This document shows, piece by piece, positions 18,580 through 27,502 of a stretch of DNA of 64,000 bases (its first letter is position 1; each line of letters opens with the position of its first letter). The position numbers and the translations under genes were made by a program. The notes beneath the pieces are model-generated. The model was not told the DNA's origin and made no database searches. It worked only from the letters and a program-made list of their open reading frames with translations. Where the stretch lies: the NCBI GenBank assembly GCA_947488235.1, contig CANLAQ010000007.1:1-64000 (forward strand). Direction: 5' to 3'. This DNA is from Flavobacteriales bacterium. GTDB lineage: Bacteria > Bacteroidota > Bacteroidia > Flavobacteriales_D > Crocinitomicaceae.

Positions 18580-18933
18580 ATGTTCTTAGATGAGTTGCGA
18601 GAATTCTGTTTAAGCAGAAAAGGAGCTACGGAACATTTTCCATTTGATCAAAACACACTCGTATTTAAAGTAGGTAATAAAATGTTTGCTTTATTGGATG
18701 TTGAGCATTTTGAAGGAGTTGCTTTGAAATGTGATCCAGAATATGCGCAAGTACTTAGGGCTGAATATAGTGCCATAAGTGGTGCATTTCACATGAATAA
18801 AGTGCATTGGAATAGTGTTAAGATAGGAGGAGATGTCGACGATCAATTGTTGCGCCAGTTAATTAAAGACTCCTATAACTTAGTTTTTGATAATTTAGCT
18901 AAAAAAATCAAAAATGAAATTGAGATGGGATAA
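18580..18933 (+). CDS. MmcQ/YjbR family protein
   Basis: Small 117-aa protein of the CyaY-like-fold MmcQ/YjbR family: FCLSRKGATEHFPFD near residues 9-23, VFKVGNKMFALLD, LKCDPE, and the C-terminal NKVHWNSVKI with a SYNLVF helix. The family is described as DNA-binding-like but its role is unknown. It starts 6 bp after the desaturase stop and overlaps the next gene by 20 nt, so it is part of the same transcript. Confidence 0.88.
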   Translation: MFLDELREFCLSRKGATEHFPFDQNTLVFKVGNKMFALLDVEHFEGVALKCDPEYAQVLRAEYSAISGAFHMNKVHWNSVKIGGDVDDQLLRQLIKDSYNLVFDNLAKKIKNEIEMG

Positions 18934-19288
18934 GTTTCTTTGGTGTGTCCGTATCTGTAAAACGCGTTCAATGGCGGCCGAAATCTTATCTAAAGGGCGT
19001 ATAAAAATCAATCAAGTACAAGTCAAACCATCTAAGGAAGTCGCTATTGGTGACCACATCTATTATCATAAAAACACCGCCGTATTTACCTATAAAGTTG
19101 TTGGCTTAATTGACAAAAGAGTAGGCGCCCCTCTCGTAAAAGAGTATATAATTGACCTTACAACGATGGAGGAGATTGAGAAGTTTAAGAATTATCAAGA
19201 CGCTCAAAAAAATTATAGAAATAATGGCGATGGAAAACCTTCTAAAAAAGATCGACGAGATTTAGAGGGTTTTTTTGAAATCAATTAG
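18914..19288 (+). CDS. S4-domain RNA-binding protein (Hsp15/HslR-like)
   Basis: A 124-aa protein with an N-terminal S4 RNA-binding domain: RWDKFLWCVRICKTRSMA, then GRIKINQVQVKPSKEV. The C-terminal tail is basic (GDGKPSKKDRRDLEGF), as in Hsp15, which recycles stalled 50S subunits carrying nascent chains. Length and tail support an HslR-like assignment. Its first 20 nt overlap the YjbR gene in another frame. Confidence 0.85.
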   Translation: MKLRWDKFLWCVRICKTRSMAAEILSKGRIKINQVQVKPSKEVAIGDHIYYHKNTAVFTYKVVGLIDKRVGAPLVKEYIIDLTTMEEIEKFKNYQDAQKNYRNNGDGKPSKKDRRDLEGFFEIN

Positions 19289-19333
19289 CGGAATAATTTA
19301 TTATTACCTAATGCTAAATGATTAACTTTAAAG

Positions 19334-20365
19334 GTGAAGAAATTTTCAAGAAGAAGCTTTATTCCAATTGTTGGAGCACTACTTGTAGCGCCTTCCATGC
19401 TGTCTTTTTCATCAAAGCCCTCAGCGCCAAATAAAATAAAACCAAAAGCTTTAAAAAAAGGAGATGCCATAGGCATATGTGCAAGCGCCGGAGCTATACA
19501 TGATGTTAATGACATTATTACTTTCATTCAAGTGCTAAAAGATCATGGATTTGAAGTTAAGGAAGGAGTGAATGCGCGCACTAAATACGGCTATTTCTCG
19601 GCGGATGATCAATTGCGTGCTGCTGAATTTATGGATATGATTTGCGACACTAGTATTAAAGCTATTTTTTTTACCAGAGGTGGTTGGGGCTGTGCTCGAA
19701 TATTGCCCTTACTTGATTTTGATCTGATTCAAAAAAATCCAAAAATAATAATGGGTTTTAGTGATATCTCTTCGCTGCTGAATGCTATTACCGTTAAGAC
19801 TGGCTTAATTACTTTCCATGGACCCAATGGAAATGCAACTTGGAATGAATTTAGCTGGAAATCAATTGATGAGGTACTTTCAAATGCCACTCCATTTTTA
19901 TATAATACACCTATTTTACCTGCAATGGATACTCCACCAACTACTATTGTTGCCGGGATGGCAGAAGGAGAATTGTTCGGGGGGAATTTAAGTGTTATGA
20001 CCGGGTTACTTGGAAGTGAATATTTACCTGATTGGAAAGGGAAAATTCTTTTTTTTGAGGAAGTTCTTGAAGAGCCTTATCGGATTGATCGGATGCTAAC
20101 TCAATGGAAAATGAATGGTGTTTTTGACCAAGTCAACGGCATAGTATTAGGACAATTTCGCAAATGTGTACCTGAGGAACCAGCATGGTCTTTTTCCTTA
20201 ATGGAGGTACTGGTTCAACATTTCGGTCATTTAAAAATCCCGGTTTACGCTGGATTTTTATTAGGCCATGTGAAAAATAAACATTCAATTCCTATCGGCG
20301 CCCAAGTTGTATTAGACGCTGATGATGGTACGATTCAATTAATAGAACCTGCTGTTCTTGCATAA
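19334..20365 (+). CDS. LD-carboxypeptidase (peptidase S66) with a Tat-like leader
   Basis: Serine peptidase of family S66, which removes the terminal D-alanine from murein tetrapeptides. Motifs: LKKGDAIGICASAG at the start of the mature part, FTRGGWGC, the GFSDISSLL nucleophile region, FHGPNG, and the late GHVKNKHSIPIG with the catalytic histidine. Catalytic glutamate candidates lie in GELFGGNLSV and FFEEVLEEPYRIDRML. Unlike the cytoplasmic E. coli LdcA, this 343-aa protein begins with SRRSFIPIVGALLVAPSMLS, a twin-arginine-like export signal, so it may act in the periplasm. The start is GTG; no upstream ATG fits. Confidence 0.87.
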   Translation: MKKFSRRSFIPIVGALLVAPSMLSFSSKPSAPNKIKPKALKKGDAIGICASAGAIHDVNDIITFIQVLKDHGFEVKEGVNARTKYGYFSADDQLRAAEFMDMICDTSIKAIFFTRGGWGCARILPLLDFDLIQKNPKIIMGFSDISSLLNAITVKTGLITFHGPNGNATWNEFSWKSIDEVLSNATPFLYNTPILPAMDTPPTTIVAGMAEGELFGGNLSVMTGLLGSEYLPDWKGKILFFEEVLEEPYRIDRMLTQWKMNGVFDQVNGIVLGQFRKCVPEEPAWSFSLMEVLVQHFGHLKIPVYAGFLLGHVKNKHSIPIGAQVVLDADDGTIQLIEPAVLA

Positions 20366-20435
20366 CAATCTTTTTAATGGGATTTCTTCGAGAGTGCTTT
20401 TGAGTAATTCAATTCCAACAGTCCGACTTTTTACT

Positions 20436-20443
20436 TAATTTTG
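20436..20443 (+). promoter_or_regulatory. Putative -7 box for hutI
   Basis: TAATTTTG matches TAnnTTTG and ends 22 bp before the ATG. No TTG at the expected distance. Confidence 0.4.
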
Positions 20444-20465
20444 ATTGATCTTATAAGAAAATTCA

Positions 20466-21692
20466 ATGACAAAAATTCTCATAAAGAATATTAAAGGATT
20501 GGTTCAGGCGGGTGAAAATCTTCCTGCCGTGTTGAAGGGAAAACAAATGTCTTCGCTGCCAATTCTTGAAAATGCTTTTCTAGCGCTAGAAGATGGGGAG
20601 GTTATTGATTATGGATTAATGCAGGATTGGCAAGGGATTACAGATTGGCGTGATGTTGAAGTTGTTGATGCAGAGGGATCTTATGTTTTGCCAGCCATGT
20701 GTGATGCGCATACCCATACCGTTTTTGCGGCTTATCGAGAAGGTGAATTCGTTGATAGGATTCTTGGTCTTTCGTATGAAGAAATAGCACTCAAAGGAGG
20801 TGGAATCTTGAATTCGGCTGATGCTCTAGCAAATTTAAGTGAAGATGAACTGTTTGAATTATCTTGTGATCGCGTTAAAAAAATGATAGCATTGGGTACA
20901 GGTGCCCTTGAAATTAAATCAGGTTATGGACTTAATGTTGCTTCTGAAATAAAAATACTACGCGTAATCAAACGCATGAAGTCCTATTTCACCATTCCAA
21001 TAAAAGCAACATTTTTAGGTGCTCACGCTTTCCCCACCGCTTATAAATCAGACCAAGCAGCTTATATTTCTTTAATTATAGACGAAATGCTTCCGATAAT
21101 TGCTGCAGAAGAATTGGCGGATTATATTGATGTTTTTTGTGAGCGGAATTACTTTTCATTAGAACAAATGCAAGAAATCTTGCGCGCAGGAAAAAAATAT
21201 GGTTTAGTTCCCAAAGTGCATGTAAATCAGTTTTCTATTTTAGGAGGCGTTGCCGCCGCTTGCGCCTTGGGCGCTAAATCAGTTGATCATTTAGAGGTTT
21301 TAGATGATCATGATATTCTAGCCTTACAAAATAGTACCTGTATACCGACCCTCTTACCCGCCTGTTCTTTCTTTATTAATATTCCATACGGTGATGCAAG
21401 AAGGATTCTAGCGGCTGATTTACCTCTTGCGCTAGCAAGTGATTATAATCCAGGATCAAGTCCAAATTATAATTTATTTATGGTGTGGTCCCTCGCTTGT
21501 GTAAAAATGAAGTTGACACCTGAAGAAGCGTTTAATGCATTATCAATTAATGCAGCTTATGCTATGGGACTTGAAAATTTTGGCAAAATATTTTTGGGGT
21601 ATAAAGGAAATATTATGCTAACCAAACAAATCCCTTCATTCGCTTATTTGCCCTATTCTTTTGGTGAAAATAATATAGCAAGGATCTTCTAG
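20466..21692 (+). CDS. hutI: Imidazolonepropionase
   Basis: Amidohydrolase that opens imidazolone-5-propionate in histidine breakdown, giving N-formimino-L-glutamate. Metal-binding HxH is seen in CDAHTHTVFAAYREGEF (near residues 79-95), followed by GGGILNSADAL, FLGAHAFP, KVHVNQF and the catalytic SDYNPGSSPN near 330. Length 408 aa fits. No other hut gene is in the window, so the rest of the pathway would be elsewhere. Confidence 0.93.
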   Translation: MTKILIKNIKGLVQAGENLPAVLKGKQMSSLPILENAFLALEDGEVIDYGLMQDWQGITDWRDVEVVDAEGSYVLPAMCDAHTHTVFAAYREGEFVDRILGLSYEEIALKGGGILNSADALANLSEDELFELSCDRVKKMIALGTGALEIKSGYGLNVASEIKILRVIKRMKSYFTIPIKATFLGAHAFPTAYKSDQAAYISLIIDEMLPIIAAEELADYIDVFCERNYFSLEQMQEILRAGKKYGLVPKVHVNQFSILGGVAAACALGAKSVDHLEVLDDHDILALQNSTCIPTLLPACSFFINIPYGDARRILAADLPLALASDYNPGSSPNYNLFMVWSLACVKMKLTPEEAFNALSINAAYAMGLENFGKIFLGYKGNIMLTKQIPSFAYLPYSFGENNIARIF

Positions 21693-21699
21693 AAAACTT

Positions 21700-21707
21700 T
21701 AACTTTG
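21700..21707 (+). promoter_or_regulatory. Putative -7 box abutting the TraB/GumN gene
   Basis: TAACTTTG matches TAnnTTTG, ending seven bases before the ATG at 21715; a leaderless or near-leaderless transcript is likely if used. It lies just after the hutI stop. Confidence 0.45.
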
Positions 21708-21714
21708 AGCGATT

Positions 21715-22935
21715 ATGAAGATTGTTTTATTTTTCGGGGTGTTTCTAAGTGTCTTTGGCTTATCGTCTCAAAATGTACGCACCAATAGCGCGTTACTTTG
21801 GGAAATTTCAAGTCCAAATAGCACAGTAAAGTCCTATTTATTTGGAACTTTGCACTCTAATGATAAAAGGGTCTTTTACTTACCAGATTCTGTTTATTAT
21901 GCTTTGGAGCACGCGCAAGCGATTTTATTGGAGACTAATATTTTTGATTATTTCGAAGACATTGATCCACGAGATAATGATGTGATTTTGCTTTTTGATG
22001 ATATGGGTAAGCCCTATACAAGTTCAAATTTGGCGTCTAAAACTGTCTATGGTGATGAGAATGGAATGCCTCAATTCTTAGATGCTTATTTTCAACAATA
22101 TGCCTTGTTTGCAGGTAAAAATATAATTCCACTTGAAACCAATCAAGAACAAGTAAATGCCTTAATTGATCTACCAATAAGTGATGAAAATCAATGGGAA
22201 TCATTGAAAAAAAATAGAAAAAGTAAGGCCTTGATAGATTTGTATTTGGAAGGAAATTTAAGTGAAATTGATAAATTTATGCGATTGAATTTATCCCAAA
22301 ATCCAGAAGTGTACGAATCCTTGATTATTAAAAGGAACTATAAAATGCTGCGTGTTTTGGATTCTTGCCTAAATAAAAATCAAGCCGTTTTCGCTGCAGT
22401 TGGTGCTGGACATCTATACGGTGATAAAGGAATGATTCAGCTATTGAGAAATAAAGGTTTTAAAGTTAAACAAGTAAGTGCTATTTATTCTGAAGTCCCG
22501 ATTAAAGAAAAATCTTCCGTACGGAAAGTGAATAACGGATATGATTTAATGATCAAGGAAAAAAATGTTCTAATTCACTTTCCTGGAGTTCCCAAAGTTA
22601 CTTCACAAGACTGCACGATTAAAGCCATCTATCGAGAATTAGGACAGGGAAATACTTATCAAATTGAAATCATTCCTTATGATACTACTTTGACTTTTAA
22701 TACCTATGCTGATATTTATATTGCAAGTCCAGAAAATTCAACTTACACCTACCAAGAATCACTTGATGGTACTTTGAGTTATTCTGGATTGTCAGATGTT
22801 TATCCAGAAGGTTTGCATTGGGTACAATTATTTACCAATGGAGAATCTTTATTGATCGCTAAAACCTATGGCGGGAATATGTTCATGAATTCCAATCGAC
22901 CAAAACAATTTTTTGATAAAATTATATTTGAATAA
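21715..22935 (+). CDS. TraB/GumN family protein with extra C-terminal domain
   Basis: Exported 406-aa protein. A signal peptide ends near residue 19 (SVFGLSSQ). Residues 25-250 match the TraB/GumN (Tiki-like metalloprotease) fold: SYLFGTLHSND with the first conserved histidine and AAVGAGHLYGDKG with the GxH motif near residue 230. Many homologues end about here, but this protein has about 150 further residues, beta-rich and without motifs I recognise, ending QFFDKIIFE. Substrate unknown. The gene follows hutI by 22 bp. Confidence 0.8.
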   Translation: MKIVLFFGVFLSVFGLSSQNVRTNSALLWEISSPNSTVKSYLFGTLHSNDKRVFYLPDSVYYALEHAQAILLETNIFDYFEDIDPRDNDVILLFDDMGKPYTSSNLASKTVYGDENGMPQFLDAYFQQYALFAGKNIIPLETNQEQVNALIDLPISDENQWESLKKNRKSKALIDLYLEGNLSEIDKFMRLNLSQNPEVYESLIIKRNYKMLRVLDSCLNKNQAVFAAVGAGHLYGDKGMIQLLRNKGFKVKQVSAIYSEVPIKEKSSVRKVNNGYDLMIKEKNVLIHFPGVPKVTSQDCTIKAIYRELGQGNTYQIEIIPYDTTLTFNTYADIYIASPENSTYTYQESLDGTLSYSGLSDVYPEGLHWVQLFTNGESLLIAKTYGGNMFMNSNRPKQFFDKIIFE

Positions 22936-22959
22936 CGCTAAATAATATTAAATTTAGCG
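22936..22959. repeat. 8-bp inverted repeat between TraB and ATPase genes
   Basis: CGCTAAAT and ATTTAGCG separated by eight A/T bases, beginning directly after the TraB stop codon. No T run follows, so it is not a standard terminator. It may be an RNA processing or attenuation structure. Confidence 0.35.
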
Positions 22960-22968
22960 AAAAAGAAT

Positions 22969-24096
22969 ATGAATAGAATCTTCAAGGAGTCATTTTCCGC
23001 GTTGCTTCCCAACAATAAATTACTTCTTTTATATGGTCCAAAAGGCTTAGATAATTTAAATTTTGCCACTGAAATTCTCAGTGAAAAATCCGCTAATTAT
23101 AATGTTATAGATCTAAGTAATCCATCTATTAGAGGGGAATTAAATAAATTAAAATTCGAGGAATTAATTTGGTACATCAATCAAGCTCCTTTCGCCATTC
23201 TTAATGAATGTGAACATTTAAAATTATTATCGACACTAGCAGATGCTGTTCTAGATCAAACAGTAACCTCTTCTTTAATTTTAATTGCAAAAAACAAAAC
23301 AAACCTAGACATTGAATTAGTAGATGCATTAGAAAATGCAGGTTTAAGTTTTTATTTCCCAGCACCTACATTTTATGAATACACGATAAAAAATGGTTTG
23401 TCTACTGAAGATAAAGGCCTTGAAAAAAGATTAATTTATGGCAACTATTTTGGGCTTGATACAGCTGATGAAGAAATTGAACTGCAGCTTAAGGAGCGTG
23501 CTAAAATTATGTTAGACGGCCCATTTAATTCAAAAAGTAGGGTCAATAAAAATGATATTTTATGGCGCACGATACAAGTATTAGCGCACCACATTGGACA
23601 GGCACTATCATATCATCAAATCAGTGAATTAATACAAGTAGATAATGAAACGGTTGAACGCTATATTCATATATTAATTGATGCTCACCTTATCTACAAA
23701 ATACCATGTTATAGTACAGACCAGCGTTACGAGTTAAAAAAGACGCATATATTTATTTTTATGGACAACGGTATTCGAAATGCAGTGATTAATAATTTTA
23801 ATGCACTTACCATGCGTATTGATTTAGATGCTTTATGGAAGAATTGGCTCATTTCAGAAAGAATTAAATGGAATACCATCAACAGGAGACATCCAACATA
23901 TTACTTCTGGCGCTCTCATACCCGGCAACAAATTGATTTGATTGAATTGGGTGAAAAAGGTATGCAGGGATTTAATTTTAAGTTCGAAAAGAAAAAAATG
24001 ATTAAAACTGCTCCCTTGTTTTCAAGCTATTATCCGTCTAGTGCTGTCCATACGGTCAATAAATCTACTTACCTTACCTTTTTAACAAAGAAATAA
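22969..24096 (+). CDS. DUF4143/AAA_14-type ATPase-like protein with degenerate nucleotide site
   Basis: A 375-aa soluble protein with the layout of the AAA-plus DUF4143 family: a P-loop-like N-terminal domain (residues 1-150), a winged-helix linker (YHQISELIQVDNETVERYIHIL near 215), and a C-terminal restriction-endonuclease-like part (FWRSHTRQQIDLIEL near 315). The nucleotide site is eroded: the Walker A position reads LLYGPKGLDNLN, without the GKT/S, and the Walker B position reads FAILNECEHL, with asparagine instead of the metal-binding aspartate. It directly abuts the AddB-like nuclease gene, with no gap, so the two are surely co-transcribed. A supporting or regulatory role for the nuclease is only inference. 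Confidence 0.65.
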   Translation: MNRIFKESFSALLPNNKLLLLYGPKGLDNLNFATEILSEKSANYNVIDLSNPSIRGELNKLKFEELIWYINQAPFAILNECEHLKLLSTLADAVLDQTVTSSLILIAKNKTNLDIELVDALENAGLSFYFPAPTFYEYTIKNGLSTEDKGLEKRLIYGNYFGLDTADEEIELQLKERAKIMLDGPFNSKSRVNKNDILWRTIQVLAHHIGQALSYHQISELIQVDNETVERYIHILIDAHLIYKIPCYSTDQRYELKKTHIFIFMDNGIRNAVINNFNALTMRIDLDALWKNWLISERIKWNTINRRHPTYYFWRSHTRQQIDLIELGEKGMQGFNFKFEKKKMIKTAPLFSSYYPSSAVHTVNKSTYLTFLTKK

Positions 24097-26904
24097 ATGA
24101 AGTTCATAGATTTTATTGCCCAAAGAATTAAAGATAATGATTGGTTAAACGATGATTTGGTAGTTGTTTTACCATCATCTCGTGCTGTAAAATATTTAAT
24201 GGCTGCTTTATCTAAGCATTATGGGAAACCAATTTTTGCACCTCAAATTCTTACCATTGATGAGTTGTTCTCCTCTCATTCCCCCAAAAAAATAATTGAT
24301 CCGTCTCGTTATTTGCTTTTACTCTATAAGGCTTATGGAATTGTTGAAACAGAAACCCAACAAGATTTTGAAAGCTTTTTAACATGGGCGCCCCTAGTCC
24401 TTAATGACTTTGAAGATATTAACAGATATCTTTTGGATCCAAAAGATGTTTTTAAGAACCTTAAAGCAATCAAAGAGTTGGAGAGTTGGAATTTAGAAGA
24501 TAAAGAAATCACAGAAGCTCAAAAGGTCTTTATGCGATTCTGGGACCTGCTTCCTGGGCTCTATGATGCCCTAGAAAATTTATTATTGCAACAAAATTAT
24601 ATAACGCCAGCACAATCGTATAGGTATCTTGCCCAAAACACATCGTTATTATTTTCAGAAAACCCGAATGCATTTTATGTATTTGCAGGCTTTAATGCCT
24701 TGTCAGCCGCAGAAACAAAAGTCATAGATTATTTAATTAAGAAAAAATCTGCCGTTTATTTTATTGATTCTGATGCTTATTATTTGAGCAATCCCACCCA
24801 TGAAGCTGGTTTATTTCAACGCAAAAACAATAAGGCATTTGGCATTAATAAACCTGAATTCGTTAGAAATGAATTGAGCACAAAGCCTTTAAAAATCGAT
24901 TTAATACAATGTGCGCAATTGACAGGACAAGTAAAAATCGCAGCTACAGAACTCGCCAAGATCACACCTGCAGCAATGGAGGACACTTTAGTTCTTTTAG
25001 CGGATGAAACATTGATTAGCGCCTTGGTAAAAAATCTTCCTTTATCCATAGGAAAAGCAAATATAACGCTGGGCTTACCGCTCAATCAAACGCCAATAAA
25101 ATCATGGATTGAAATTATTTTCGATATTCAAGAAAATAAAAGCCGTTTTAAAACAAATGCTGTTTATCACAAAGATTTACAACGCATAATAAATCATATT
25201 TTTTGTATTTCCTGGTTGGATGATACCGCAAAAGCGAAATTGGTACACATGGAACAAGACATGATCCGGTACAATAGAGTTTTTCAAAATTTGGATAATC
25301 TTCAAATTAGTACAGATGTATCCGAATTACTGAACAAAATGTATATTCCTTGGGAGCAAGATTGGAGTAAAGCAATTCAAAGCATAAGAGCGATTAATTC
25401 TTTTTTAGGTAAAAATATCCCAAGTAGTTTTGAATTTGAGAACAGTATTCTTAGCGCCTTTGACCAATCAATTAATGCCTTCGAAATTATTGTTAATGAA
25501 GGCTTGCCTGATTTATCACTCCGAACCTTTAAATTATTATTTAACCAGCATTGGCATTCAAAAAGTATTGCATTTCATGGTAATCCAATTGATGGACTTC
25601 AAATCATGGGACTTTTAGAAACTCGAATGTTGGATTTTAAACGGATTATTCTGTTGGGAATGAATGAAGGTAATTTACCTCCAACCAATAATTTAAAGAC
25701 AATTATTCCCATAGACCTTCGAAAAGGACTTGGCTTGCCAACCCAACGCGAGAAACAAGGGATTTTTGCCCAACATTTTTATCGTCTCCTTCATTATTGT
25801 GAGGATTTAACCATTACTTATACGACTTTAAGTGACCAAATAACGAACGCTGAACCAAGTAGATATTTAAATCAACTGGAATTAGAATTGGCACGAATAA
25901 ATCCAAATATCGTATTTAATAAAAGTTATTATATCACTTCTTTTCCTGAAAAAAGTGATATTGGATCCAGTAGTATTGATAAAAAAATAGATATTATTGC
26001 TCAGTTAGACGCCCATTTTGAAAAACCAATTTCAGCATCAGCACTCAATAAATATCTTTCTTGCCCCTTAGATTTTTATTATAGATACATTGTAGAATTT
26101 GGTGAGGCAGATACGGTAATGGAGGAAATTGAAAGTGGTGCTTTTGGAACTTTTATTCACGATACGCTAGAGCAATTATTTCTCCCTTTTGCCCAACGCG
26201 ATAAGGAAAGAAATTTTATCAGTCCAAGTCCACCAGCATTGAGTACATCAAGTATAGACAATATGCTGATTGCATTTCCGCCGATTTTGTATTCTCGATT
26301 CATGAAGCATTTCAATAATGATAAATCTTTATTTGCCACTGGAAAGAATCTCTTAAGCTTTGAAATGGCAAATGAAATTGTGCGGAAAACTTTATTTTCT
26401 GAAAAGGAATTTATTTCCACTCTGACACAACCACTTTATATTGAACAACTTGAAGCTCCTCTTTCATGTAGTGTTGTAATTCAATTAAATGGTTCCCCTA
26501 AAACCATACAGTTAAAAGGATTTATTGATCGAATTGATCGCATCGGAGATGACTACCGAATTTTAGATTATAAATCAGGGCAAGTGAAACCTGAGCATGT
26601 ATTATTTAAATGGCCAGAAGGCAAAAGCTTGAGTGAAGCGTTTAAAGCGTCAAAGCATACTTTACAATTAAGTCTGTATTGTTTATTGTTCGAAAAAAAT
26701 TACAACTGTAAGCCTGCCGAGGCAAGTATTTTATCATTGGTTACCTCCACAGGATATACTCAAAAGCTGAGCAAGTCAGGAGGAAGTATAAGCGAAATGC
26801 CGGCTTTATTTGAACAGTTATTGGAAGAAACAATTAATGAAATTTATGATTTATCCATTCCCTTTGAACATGATGAGGATGCCAATTATTGTAACTATTG
26901 TTAA
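24097..26904 (+). CDS. AddB-like PD-(D/E)XK nuclease / inactivated helicase
   Basis: A 935-aa protein of the AddB/RecB-nuclease type used in double-strand break end processing with an AddA helicase (not in this window). The N-terminal region (VVVLPSSRAVKYLM, LTIDELF) is helicase-like with no working Walker A. The C-terminal nuclease domain shows GTFIHDTLEQLF (about 684), GFIDRIDRIGDDY (about 807) and ILDYKSGQ (about 824) of the PD-(D/E)XK site. One iron-sulfur type cysteine lies in YLSCPLDFYY (about 656) and two in the last residues (NYCNYC). The protein stops there, where relatives usually carry one more cysteine a few residues later. A hairpin follows the stop. Confidence 0.82.
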   Translation: MKFIDFIAQRIKDNDWLNDDLVVVLPSSRAVKYLMAALSKHYGKPIFAPQILTIDELFSSHSPKKIIDPSRYLLLLYKAYGIVETETQQDFESFLTWAPLVLNDFEDINRYLLDPKDVFKNLKAIKELESWNLEDKEITEAQKVFMRFWDLLPGLYDALENLLLQQNYITPAQSYRYLAQNTSLLFSENPNAFYVFAGFNALSAAETKVIDYLIKKKSAVYFIDSDAYYLSNPTHEAGLFQRKNNKAFGINKPEFVRNELSTKPLKIDLIQCAQLTGQVKIAATELAKITPAAMEDTLVLLADETLISALVKNLPLSIGKANITLGLPLNQTPIKSWIEIIFDIQENKSRFKTNAVYHKDLQRIINHIFCISWLDDTAKAKLVHMEQDMIRYNRVFQNLDNLQISTDVSELLNKMYIPWEQDWSKAIQSIRAINSFLGKNIPSSFEFENSILSAFDQSINAFEIIVNEGLPDLSLRTFKLLFNQHWHSKSIAFHGNPIDGLQIMGLLETRMLDFKRIILLGMNEGNLPPTNNLKTIIPIDLRKGLGLPTQREKQGIFAQHFYRLLHYCEDLTITYTTLSDQITNAEPSRYLNQLELELARINPNIVFNKSYYITSFPEKSDIGSSSIDKKIDIIAQLDAHFEKPISASALNKYLSCPLDFYYRYIVEFGEADTVMEEIESGAFGTFIHDTLEQLFLPFAQRDKERNFISPSPPALSTSSIDNMLIAFPPILYSRFMKHFNNDKSLFATGKNLLSFEMANEIVRKTLFSEKEFISTLTQPLYIEQLEAPLSCSVVIQLNGSPKTIQLKGFIDRIDRIGDDYRILDYKSGQVKPEHVLFKWPEGKSLSEAFKASKHTLQLSLYCLLFEKNYNCKPAEASILSLVTSTGYTQKLSKSGGSISEMPALFEQLLEETINEIYDLSIPFEHDEDANYCNYC

Positions 26905-26910
26905 ATAAAA

Positions 26911-26945
26911 AAGCCTAAAAAGAAAGTGTTTTTCTTTTTAGGCTT
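26911..26945 (-). terminator. Hairpin between convergent genes
   Basis: A 15-bp inverted repeat (AAGCCTAAAAAGAAA / TTTCTTTTTAGGCTT) with a 5-nt loop. The T run follows the stem on the minus strand, so it best fits termination of the minus-strand gene that ends at 27040, though it could also serve the AddB-like gene. Confidence 0.7.
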
Positions 26946-27039
26946 ATCTGCAAGTTAAATAAATCTAAGTATAAACAAACGCTATTGTCTATAAATCAAA
27001 GACGCAAGCATTTCAAAAGAGGTTGCCCCACTTTAAAAA

Positions 27040-27399
27040 TTAATATAATTCTGTCTTTAAACTAGTTCTATAGTCTTTCAATTCTTCGCGATTAACTTTG
27101 TGCTCTGCATTTTTTAATAGATTTAATAAATACAGTAAGTTTTCTTTTTCTTCTATTTCAATAGGGTATTCATTACCCTCTTCATCTTCTTCGTATTGCG
27201 CTTGAACATTAAAAGCCGAATTTTCAGTAAGAAATTCATAAGTCAGTCTTAACACCTTAACCACAAGTGGATCCTTTTCCGCAAGGGCCATTACTCTTAA
27301 GGATTTTAATTCCTCAATTAGTTTAGGGTTGTCAACACCTTTTTTTTCTACTAAAGAAATTATAATGTTTAGTTTTTCGTTTGCTAGGATTGTCTTCAT
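27040..27399 (-). CDS. Small helical acidic protein, function unknown
   Basis: A 119-aa soluble protein, helical and acidic, with LNIIISLVEKKGVDNPKLIEELKSL in the N-terminal half (positions about 9-33) and an acidic stretch EEDEEGNEYPIEIEEKEN in the middle. No family recognised. I chose the ATG at 27399 over an in-frame ATG at 27459: a TAnnTTTG box lies between them at 27417-27424, and the extra 20 residues are basic and unlike the rest. A hairpin follows downstream. Confidence 0.65.
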   Translation of the reverse strand: MKTILANEKLNIIISLVEKKGVDNPKLIEELKSLRVMALAEKDPLVVKVLRLTYEFLTENSAFNVQAQYEEDEEGNEYPIEIEEKENLLYLLNLLKNAEHKVNREELKDYRTSLKTELY

Positions 27400-27416
27400 T
27401 TCAAAATTTTTCAATA

Positions 27417-27424
27417 CAAAAGTA
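27417..27424 (-). promoter_or_regulatory. Putative -7 box for the small acidic protein gene
   Basis: On the minus strand TACTTTTG, matching TAnnTTTG, ending 17 bp before the chosen ATG at 27399. It argues against the longer reading from 27459. Confidence 0.4.
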
Positions 27425-27488
27425 AGCAACTTAATAGATTTCTTAAAACTCTTGTGCATTATTTTTCGTTCTGCCTCGAATGTATTTC

Positions 27489-27496
27489 TATTTTTG
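27489..27496 (+). promoter_or_regulatory. Putative -7 box abutting the LysE gene
   Basis: TATTTTTG matches TAnnTTTG and ends six bases before the ATG at 27503, so the message would be leaderless. It also excludes longer upstream starts. Confidence 0.45.
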
Positions 27497-27502
27497 TACT
27501 TA

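Noticed and set aside
27329-27502. Longer start for the LysE exporter
   Set aside because: The extension overlaps the opposite-strand gene and a promoter box, and it does not match LysE N-termini.
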